Source: Torymus aiolomorphi (Eukaryota; Arthropoda; Insecta; Hymenoptera; Torymidae). From it: DNA of 64,000 nucleotides. The stretch lies in contig CM070875.1 of assembly GCA_036365515.1 (NCBI GenBank), positions 102,221,128 to 102,285,127 of the forward strand, given 5' to 3'. The position numbers were made by a program, and so were the translations under genes. Below, piece after piece: positions 56,936 to 64,000 of this stretch; positions within the stretch are counted from its first letter, which is position 1, and every line of letters starts with the position of its first letter. The notes beneath the pieces were generated by a model. It searched no databases. It worked only from the letters and a program-made list of their open reading frames with translations, and was not told the origin of the DNA.

Positions 56936-58732
56936 TCCCTCTCTCTCTCTCCCTCCCTCTCTCTTTCCTCCTCTCTCTTTCTCTCCCTCTTTCTCTCCAT
57001 CTCTCTCTTTCTCCCCCTCTCTCCCCCAAAGGAATATCATAGTTTAAAACAAACACATGAAAGAAGTGGAATCAATTATTATTTTATATAGACAAGTACA
57101 TTTTTGTGACATAGAAATATGGAATTATTTTCATAACAAAAAATCATAAGTACTACTGAAAATAAACTCAGGAAATTGGTGGAATCAATTAAGTGCAGCC
57201 AAGTCAATTATTATAATAAAGAGAAGTTTTAAAATAAAATTTGTTTAATATATATTTACTATAAAAATTTGTATAAAAAATAATTACGTCTAACAAAAAA
57301 TATTACAAAAATACTAACATAATAACTGTAATTGAAACACAAAAAGTAAAAAATTTTTGCATAAATATTTTCGAAGTATAGATCATAGAAGTCACCACCC
57401 TCTAAAATAGTTTAACAATGAGCTGTTATACATCATAAATTCATTTAAGTTTTTCTTACACAAGTCAATCTACCTATTATCTGCAAATATGAATTTTAAT
57501 TAAACATCTTCTTAAACTGTTAATGTAATTTTTTAAATTTTGGGAAATTTTCTTTTAAAGACAGAAGATACTTGCCGGACGCATCGTTTTGTAGTATTTA
57601 GGTAATCTATCAAATATTTATTTTTATATCATTATTTTTTGGAATAAAATTTATATATTATATTTTATAAAAACTTTTCCATTATATTATATCTATCTAT
57701 TATATCTACTAATTTCACAAAAATTTTATATCAATCTTTATAATTTCTATAATTATAATTTCATTATAATTTCATTGTAATATCTTCATTATGCAAATTC
57801 ATTATACAAATTGAATTATTATTAATTCTATAATAAGATAATAATATTTTTCTTTACATTGCGTATGTACATCTATATATTACGTATGCTTGTTCCTAAC
57901 ATTATATAACGAACAACTTTTGTGTAAGTTTTGCTCTAGTCAAATATCGAAATATACTTATTTTCTTGAACTGTTATTACCATTTTGTTTTAATTATTTA
58001 CATACTACGTGATCAATAACTAAATACATAGAAGGTTGCGATTCCCGTCCTACGCACCTTGAACTACAAAACGATGCGTCCGGCAAGTATCTTCCGTCTT
58101 TAAAAGAAAATTTCCCAAAATTTTAAAAATTACATTAACAGTTTAAGAAGATGTTTAATTAAAATTCATATTTGCAGATAATAGGTAGATTAACTTGTGT
58201 AAGAAAAACTTACATGAATTTATGATGTATAACAGCTCATGGTTAAACTATTTTAGAGGGTAGTGACTTCTATGATCTATACTTCGAAAATATTTACGTA
58301 AAAATTTTTTACTTTTTGTGTTTCAATTACAGTTATTATGTTAGTATTTTTGTAATATTTTTTGTTAGACGTAATTATTTTTTATACAAATTTTTATAGT
58401 AAATATATATTAAACAAATTTTATTTTAAAAATTCTCTTTATTATAATAATTGACTTGCCTGAACTTAATTGATTCCACCAGTTTCATGAGTTTATTTTT
58501 AGTAGTACTTATGATTTTTTGTTATGAAAATAATTCCATATTTCTATGTCACAAAAATGTACTTGTCTATATAAAATAATAATTGATTCCACTTCTTTCA
58601 TGTGTTTGTTTTAAACTATGATATTCCTTTGGGGGAGAGAGGGGGAGAAAGAGAGAGATGGAGAGAAAGAGGGAGAGAAAGAGAGAGGAGGAAAGAGAGA
58701 GGGAGGGAGAGAGAGAGAGGGAGAGAGATTAC
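56936..58732. repeat. 1.8-kb palindrome, arms ~660 bp, spacer ~460 bp
   Basis: The left arm 56936-57596 and right arm 58066-58732 are near-identical inverted copies. They run from a CT/GA-rich microsatellite at the outer ends to ACTTGCCGGACGCATCGTTT at the inner ends. Differences are few: an AAGTGCAGCCAAG / TGAACTTAA variant, small indels and scattered substitutions. The spacer is very AT-rich. No coding or terminal motif of a known family was found. Confidence 0.9.
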
Positions 58733-58735
58733 ATT

Positions 58736-59030
58736 TTGATATACTTCATTAAATATTTGTATAATAACCAATTATTATATGCGCTACTTACTCGCTTTTG
58801 CATGTAATTGCTGCAATTTTACTTTCTATTGTTAAAATTCGTTATCATAACTGATTTTTATTTTTATTTTTATCTTTAAATATAGATTATTAAATATACT
58901 AATAATAATAAATTATTTTAAGCTCCAATTGCTCTTCTCTTATGTAGTTGCTGCAATTTATAGTAATATATACACATTTGTAATAAATTTGTAAAGAATA
59001 TGTTTTATTATTATTTTGTTAAGTCTTGAA
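58736..59030 (+). repeat. Helitron-associated repeat, short copy
   Basis: Matches 47037-48020 without the hairpin MITE and with a deletion that joins GTTAAAATTCGTTATCATAA to the later unit. It is directly joined to the palindrome at 58732. It contains TTTGCATGTAATTGCTGCAA and TCTTATGTAGTTGCTGC. Confidence 0.75.
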
Positions 59031-59448
59031 ATCTGAGGAATTTATCCTTATATGTTTTATTAGTTATTTATTTTTGTTTGTATTACCTTTTTCCCCTGGT
59101 GAAGGTCTTGGAAATAAATAGACTGCTGTTCAATCAAATACACTGTTTATTTAATTATGAAATTACAATAAGTTGATATAAAATCGCAATTAACTTTACA
59201 AAATGCTTTAATCGATCTATTCTATTAGCTTTCAATAAATACGCGTTGATTTCGCGAATCAATTATTACTGATAAATTATTGATTTAATTATGTATTTCC
59301 TCGTAAAATGCTATAGATCCGTATTGGCCTGTACAAATATAATCGCTACTCCTATTGTCGGCCGGAGTGGTACGGAGCTCGCGATCTGTGCGCGATTGCT
59401 GATGTGTGTGAAAACGTTGACATAATTCATTAGGAAATTGAAAATTTA
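59031..59448. other. Unassigned sequence
   Basis: AT-rich with a GC-richer end (GTCGGCCGGAGTGGTACGG near 59359). It has some LTR-like character (CACTGTTTATTTAATTATG) but no matched ends. Confidence 0.3.
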
Positions 59449-59695
59449 TTACTTCACTTCAAGAAATATCCCATTCATTGTCTGTTTTATTAATTTCCGA
59501 GTGATAGCAGTCTCATGAAACGTTGCGATAATTTTATTGTCAACAGTTCTTGAATCTTCAAAACACGTAGCTCCACGAACATGTAACAAATGTAATCTCA
59601 AACAAAAACGTTCTCGATCCTTAGGGCTGACAAAATACATTCTTCTTAAAACTGGTTTCCACAATTGCTTCCTCGTAAAGGAAGCTTTATGATAG
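59449..59695 (-). pseudogene. Helitron helicase N-terminal relic
   Basis: The minus strand reads LWKPVLRRMYFVSPKDRERF, CLRLHLLHVRGATCFEDSRT and VDNKIIATFHETAITRKLI. The Y-x-V-S-P-x-x-x-E-R-x-x-L-R-L-L-L-x-x-V-x-G-x-x-x-F-E-D-L-R-T-V pattern precedes the PIF1-type helicase domain in Helitron RepHel proteins. The fragment ends at a stop and the rest is absent. It has the same strand as the C-terminal relic at 48325, 11 kb away. Confidence 0.75.
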
Positions 59696-59798
59696 TAATT
59701 TTTTGAGTTATTGTAAAAACATGTTATAATTGTTTTTCGAGGTGTTAGGAATCAAAATACATGATTTTTGAAAAATGTCTGTATGGATGTGTGTGTGT

Positions 59799-59969
<171 letters not shown>

Positions 59970-60184
59970 CCTGGATCTCAACTTCTACTCGATCGATTTT
60001 GACTGGACAGGTCTCATTTTTTTGTTTTTTTTTGTGTGATGGGGAGTCAAAAATTCGTTTTTTGATTCACCGGTGCGTTTTTATTTTATTTCGAATTTTC
60101 GATTTTCTCAAAATTGATTTTTGCTTTTTTTAATGATAAGATCGAGATATTTAAATCGAATGGATAGCATTCGAAAGAGCATTA

Positions 60185-60745
60185 AAATACCTACATTTTC
60201 TAAAAAAAAATTTCTCAAGCTATCACGGTTCTTTTGTTATTAACAAAAACGTATTTTTTTAAAAAAGCTTATAACTAATAAACTAAACGGTCAATTTTCT
60301 TGAAAAAAATCATGATAATGCAGAATATAAATAGCTATAATCTATAAAAATTTGAATTCATTTTGTCGACTAGTTTTTAAGAAAAAAATTGAAATGGGAA
60401 GAAATGAGTTTTGTATGTCCAACGATTACGGGAGTAAAATTGACTTAATTGCTTTGAAGTTCCTTGTAGAGGTAGATTTTGGATAACTCTCGGCTGAGTT
60501 CTTTGGGCATAATGATTAGTTCAGAAATATCAGAAATATTTGAGGTTAAAATTTTTTTAACCTTTTTTTCAAATCGTAATTTCTCGAGAACGGCTCCATG
60601 TATCAGCTCCAAATTTATAGACAACTTTGTATGTGATATAGGTAATATGTGTGCGAATTTTCATCAAGATCGTACTATTCCTTTTTGAAATATTAGATTT
60701 TGAAAAATTTCTTATTTTACAAAGTTATTTTCTTTGCCGCATGAT
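60185..60745 (+). repeat. Dispersed repeat, counterpart of 800-1210
   Basis: The longer of the two copies. Shared landmarks with the inverted copy are AGCTATCACGGTTCTTTTGT, AAACTCATTTCTTCCC (inverse), TCGTAATTTCTCGAGAA and ATTTTCATCAAGATCGTAC. No coding content. Confidence 0.75.
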
Positions 60746-60874
60746 AAATAGAGAAAACAAAAATTGGTTTAATCATGTTGAAATTTTGTGGAGATGTAGA
60801 GTCTATATATTATCAAAAATATCTGTGTATAACGGTTGGTTTACGAGTCACTTTATTGTTGTTAAAAATACAAC

Positions 60875-60908
60875 GACGTTTCGGTGGCTAGTTTGTCGCC
60901 CTCATCAG
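60875..60908 (-). ncRNA. Hammerhead-like core at Penelope 3' end
   Basis: The minus strand reads CTGATGA, GGGCGACAAACTAGCCACC, GAAACGTC. Core blocks are complete. Stem II is imperfect (GGC/GCC with unpaired bases), so activity is uncertain. Stem III is the minimal AC/GU. Confidence 0.6.
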
Positions 60909-61534
60909 GTCTACAAATTGTTGAAAAACAATTATGGACACACTATTTTATAAAAACAATTATATTATTAAGAGCCAAAACGACTACTACCTTTAGTTAT
61001 AATAATTTAATCATAATACCCAACCAGGTTCGTCATATACATACTGTATGTAGCTATAACACATTAGAAACAATATTAAAAATCAATATTAAAACGAATT
61101 ATTGTTGAAAAGTTGAAACATCAAAAAAAGTCATCATGATCTCACCTCGTAAAAACATTTTTTAATTTTAGATAGCAAAATTAATAACTTTAATAACATT
61201 ATAAGGGATGTATAAAAACAAATTACAATAATAGACAAATACATAATTCAATAATAAAAAATAGTAAATATTGCACACAGTTACGTAAAGTCATATCGCT
61301 TATCACAGTTACGGGAATACTATGAATGACTAGAAAGTTTACAATTAGATCGAAATAAAGCGTAATCTATGTACATAATCAAGTTCTATTAATTAGTATA
61401 CTATTGGTAATACAGGAATTTCTATTGCCTACATCAGAATACCGTAGATCAATTCAAAATTAAATAAGGTGGTATCATTGTCACTTTTTTACACTATTAT
61501 TTTTTAATCTATTTATAATGGGAGCGTAACTACT

Positions 61535-61641
61535 ATGTTATTTTTTTGTATCCTCTTTCTTATTAATAGAATTAGTTTGTGAATGAATATGGATCATTTC
61601 AGACAATGTTCTTCTATGCCAATTTGTTTCCCTATCAAATA
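61535..61641 (-). pseudogene. Penelope GIY-YIG domain, second part
   Basis: Directly after the mariner's left TA, the minus strand continues in frame as FDRETNWHRRTLSEMIHI, then HSQTNSINKKEDT. This is the conserved end of Penelope endonucleases (E-x-N-W-x-x-R-x-x-x-E). Without the mariner and one TA the two parts join in frame. Confidence 0.85.
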
Positions 61642-62961
61642 CTATCTGTCAAAAAACTACTCGGAATTTTTAAATAAAACACACAATATTCAATTATTTA
61701 TCAATATTTATTTTGTCGCCTTCAAAGTAGGCCCCATTTGATGCAACACACATGTGCCAACGATTTTTCCAATCATCAAAACATTTTTTATAAGCATTTT
61801 CTGGGATGGCCTTCAGTTCCCTCAACGAATTTTGTTTTATGGCTTCGATCGCTTCAAAACGTTTTCCACGGAGAGGTAATTTTAGTTTCGGGAACAGAAA
61901 AAAGTCACATGGGGCCAAATCTGGTGAATACGGTGGTTGCTCGATTGTATTTATTGAGTTTTTGGCCTTAAATTCGGTTACAACTGCGGCTTTATGCGGT
62001 GGTGCATTACCGTCGTGCAAAATCCACAAATTGTTCTTCCACAATTCTGGCCGTTTTTGACGGACTTTTTCATGCAAACGCTTCAAAACGCTCAAATAAT
62101 ATTGTTTATTGACCGTCTGTCCCTCTGGTAGGAATTCATGATGCACCAAACCATGAATATCAAAGAGAATAGTCAGCATGACTTTCACTTTTGATCGACT
62201 TTGACGTGGGTTTTTCGGTTTTGACTCGTCTTTTGTTTGCCATTGAGATGCCTGTTGACTTGTTTGCATGTCAAACTCGTAGACCCATGTCTCATCTCCA
62301 GTTATAATGCGTTCCATGAATGTAGGATCGGAATTAGCACGATCCAGCATGTCCAAAGAGATCTGTCTGTGGTACTCTTTTTGAAGAAAATTCATCTCTT
62401 TTGGAACAAGTCGAGCGGCGACGCGTTTCATGCCCAAAACATCCACCAAAATTGTACGAACTGACTCGTGGGAGATGTTTAGCTCTTGTGCTATCTCTCT
62501 TAAGCCTGAATGGCGATTTTCCAATACGATTTGTTTCACTTTTTTAATGTTCTCCTCGGTGGATGCTGTCAATGGCCGTCCGGACCGAGGCAAATCTTCA
62601 CACACTTCTCGACCTTCCTTGAATGCTTTGTACCAATCGTAAATTTGTGTTTTTGATAAAACTGATTTCCCGTAAGTTTTTTCCAACATTTTCAAAGATT
62701 CCGCGCACGAAATTTCGTTGGTAACACAAAATTTGAGGCAAACTCTTTGTTCAGTATTTGTATTCATTGTGAAAATCGTGACGCACTACTGAACTTTACT
62801 GACTATAACAGCTGGCGTAAACAAACTGCTTGATGGAACGCGCTCAAACTTAGCATCATAATTTGGTACAGTGATGCCAACATACAACAAAAAAAAAATT
62901 TCAAATATCTATAACGCGGGAGATTTAAAAAAATTTTTCCGGGTACTTCTTTGACAGAAGA
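61642..62961 (-). mobile_element. Nearly intact mariner element, 1.32 kb
   Basis: Ends are CTATCTGTCAAAAAACTACT at 61642 and, inverted, TCTTCTGTCAAAGAAGTACC at 62961, giving ~35-bp imperfect terminal repeats. TA flanks both sides (61640-61641 and 62962-62963). Size, TA duplication and an open transposase fit a mariner. It lies inside the GIY-YIG gene of a Penelope element, so it inserted later. Confidence 0.93.
61694..62767 (-). CDS. Mariner transposase, 357 aa, uninterrupted
   Basis: From ATG at 62767 to the stop at 61694 the frame is open. The N-terminal part has the first helix-turn-helix (FCVTNEISCAESLKMLEKTY), the WYKAFKEGRE and LPRSGRPLTA linker, and a second helix-turn-helix (LREIAQELNISHESVRTIL). 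Catalytic motifs are ITGDETWVYEFD, ILHDGNAPPHKA and YSPDLAPCDFFLFPKLK. The second motif has HDGN where related mariners have HHDN or HDN. The Asp is therefore shifted by one and 35 residues, not the usual 34, separate it from the third Asp. The protein cuts and inserts the element. Length is typical (about 345-355 aa), so the product could be made, but activity is uncertain because of the altered motif. Confidence 0.92.
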   Translation of the reverse strand: MNTNTEQRVCLKFCVTNEISCAESLKMLEKTYGKSVLSKTQIYDWYKAFKEGREVCEDLPRSGRPLTASTEENIKKVKQIVLENRHSGLREIAQELNISHESVRTILVDVLGMKRVAARLVPKEMNFLQKEYHRQISLDMLDRANSDPTFMERIITGDETWVYEFDMQTSQQASQWQTKDESKPKNPRQSRSKVKVMLTILFDIHGLVHHEFLPEGQTVNKQYYLSVLKRLHEKVRQKRPELWKNNLWILHDGNAPPHKAAVVTEFKAKNSINTIEQPPYSPDLAPCDFFLFPKLKLPLRGKRFEAIEAIKQNSLRELKAIPENAYKKCFDDWKNRWHMCVASNGAYFEGDKINIDK

Positions 62962-63212
62962 TATTTCAAAATTGTCGAAGTCAAACAAATGGAATTCATT
63001 TTTCGTGTGTGTATTAATCACCAATGTAGCGTCATTCTTTTTTGTGTTACGTTTGTGTTTTGAAATTCGAGTATAAACTGTTCTTTTTGATTCACCCACG
63101 TATGCAGCATCACAATCTTTACACTTAATTTTGTAAACTATATTACAATGTTCTTTAATTGAGGTGACATCTTTACCTCTTTTTATCAAATAACTATTAT
63201 TATTATTATTAT
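62962..63212 (-). pseudogene. Penelope GIY-YIG domain, first part
   Basis: Reads LIKRGKDVTSIKEHCNIVYK, IKCKDCDAAYVGESKRTVYT, RISKHKRNTKKND and HLFDFDNFEI. The CxxC pair, Y-V-G-E-S and the R-x-S-K-H helix are clear. The reading is broken at a TA dinucleotide by the mariner at 62961. Confidence 0.85.
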
Positions 63213-64000
63213 TAGAGAGAGTTGGGGCACATTACGTGGCCTCCAGACGCATGGGTAACCCCTTGGCGTCCCTCAGTTTCGGGTGGATTCAGCACATCAC
63301 CTTCTCGTAAAATTGAAGGATCCTTCTGGCGTCCTTCACCTCGCTGTTATTTGCCAGTGGAAAGCGGTCCCCCAAGTAAAGGCGCCTCCTCTCCACTAGT
63401 GCAGGGCATTCGAGGATAACGTGCAATGACGTTTCATCCTTTTTTCCACAGAATCTACAAGACGGGTCCTTAACAAGTCCCATCGTGTGGCTGTGTTTCC
63501 GCAAAGTGCCATGCCCGGTAATGATACCCACCACAGTTTTTGGGCTTTTTCTACTCACTGCGAGTATTTGCTCTGCCCATCCCTCCATCTCTGAATCCTT
63601 GATGAAGGTCTTTGCTATTCGACATCCCCGAGCGTTTTTCCACGCCTCCGAATGTTTTTTGGCGATCCATCTGTTAATCTCTGCATTGATTACAGTGTCG
63701 CATATTCCAGTTGCCGGTTCTGGTCCAATTAAGACTTCCTTCCTCACCTGCCTGGCCAGCCTGTCCGCTATCTCATTTCCTTTTATTCCCGTATGGCTCG
63801 GCAGCCAGAAAATGGTTAGTGGACGGCTCTCTGCTAGCCGATTCAGGGGCCGATGACAGTCGTACACTAGCCTCGAAGTAGTTGTGTACACTTTAAGGGC
63901 CTCAATGGCGCTCCTACTATCTGTTCCGATATGTAGGTGCTCCTCACCGCCCTCCGCTTCCGCCCAGAGAGCGCAGTTCAGCACCCCTACCAGTTCGGAT
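63190..64000 (-). mobile_element. LINE with RNase H, C-terminal part and TAA tail
   Basis: The minus strand runs from the window edge through an RNase H domain and a zinc-knuckle-like tail to a short 3' region ending in (TAA)n at about 63196-63213. TAA tails are known for I-type LINEs. The element continues beyond 64000. Confidence 0.82.
63289..64000 (-). CDS. LINE RNase H and C-terminal CCHC region, partial
   Basis: The frame is open from the window edge to 63289. It shows IGTDSRSAIEALK (RNase H Asp) and FWLPSHTGIKGNEIADRLAR (His, Glu-Asp block). After ~100 residues comes CRFCGKKDETSLHVILECPA, a C-x2-C-x7-H-x4-C pattern common at the end of insect LINE ORF2 proteins. RNase H removes template RNA. 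Clade I, R1 or LOA are possible; the TAA tail favours I-like. The frame has no stop and may be part of a young copy. Its true start lies outside the window. Confidence 0.85.
   Translation of the reverse strand, partial: SELVGVLNCALWAEAEGGEEHLHIGTDSRSAIEALKVYTTTSRLVYDCHRPLNRLAESRPLTIFWLPSHTGIKGNEIADRLARQVRKEVLIGPEPATGICDTVINAEINRWIAKKHSEAWKNARGCRIAKTFIKDSEMEGWAEQILAVSRKSPKTVVGIITGHGTLRKHSHTMGLVKDPSCRFCGKKDETSLHVILECPALVERRRLYLGDRFPLANNSEVKDARRILQFYEKVMC

Larger units (their letters stand above)
60850..63212 (-). mobile_element. Penelope-like element 3' part, split by mariner
   Basis: Minus-strand GIY-YIG coding (63212-62962) is interrupted by a mariner and resumes at 61641. Untranslated sequence follows to a hammerhead-bearing end near 60875. 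The 5' part is missing; the element meets a LINE tail at about 63190-63213. Confidence 0.82.

Noticed and set aside
56809..57040. Frames of Glu-Arg-Glu-Gly repeats
   Set aside because: Translations of the GA/CT-rich palindrome tip.

Overview
The window is animal nuclear DNA, most likely from an insect. It is AT-rich and saturated with transposable elements typical of insects: Penelope-like, Ty3/gypsy, Jockey-type LINEs, mariner, Helitron-like sequence and many hairpin MITEs. Coding pieces have GT-AG introns, and there are long AT, GT and GA microsatellites. There are no operons, no rRNA genes and no CRISPR array. Hymenoptera is possible, but I could not test this. All calls come from reading the sequence; no database search was run.

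The only host gene I can name is the last coding exon of the cytoplasmic dynein heavy chain (46100-46534, + strand), followed by a poly(A) signal at 46569. No other dynein exon is visible in the 46 kb upstream. Either that interval is a giant, transposon-filled intron or the exon is an orphan duplicate.

Layout. 0.8-8.2 kb: a dispersed repeat, a decayed Ty3/gypsy element (- strand) and a decayed Penelope-like element (+). 8.6-11.6 kb: a THAP-like relic and a broken multi-exon gene-like sequence. 12-16.2 kb: a Jockey-type LINE that has lost its reverse transcriptase active-site motif. 17.3-19.05 kb: about 15 tandem units of ~115 bp, most with an ATGGCGG box. 19.2-23.2 kb: two Tc1/mariner-superfamily copies in inverted orientation. 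23.2-24.4 kb: a shrunken Penelope-like element with inverted pseudo-LTRs carrying hammerhead-ribozyme-like cores. 24.6-25.7 kb: a probable solo LTR. 25.7-37.5 kb: a ~9.5 kb palindrome made of two head-to-head copies of a large terminal-inverted-repeat transposon. Its main gene is a 4-exon protein with spaced acidic motifs of a repetitive family that has no name I can give. 37.7-40 kb: a 12-bp minisatellite with a superimposed 420-bp higher-order repeat and a captured MITE. 40-46 kb: hairpins, LINE scraps, a TIR element with nested inserts and GC-rich unassigned sequence.

46.6-64 kb: Helitron-like repeats, foldback elements, a second probable LTR, a cluster of alternating inverted repeats, a 1.8-kb palindrome, and a Penelope-like element split by a nearly intact mariner (uninterrupted 357-codon transposase). 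The window ends in the C-terminal part of an RNase-H-bearing LINE. Inverted repeats dominate at every scale from 15 bp to 4.5 kb. Most proteins here are transposon enzymes and nearly all are broken, the mariner transposase being the main exception.
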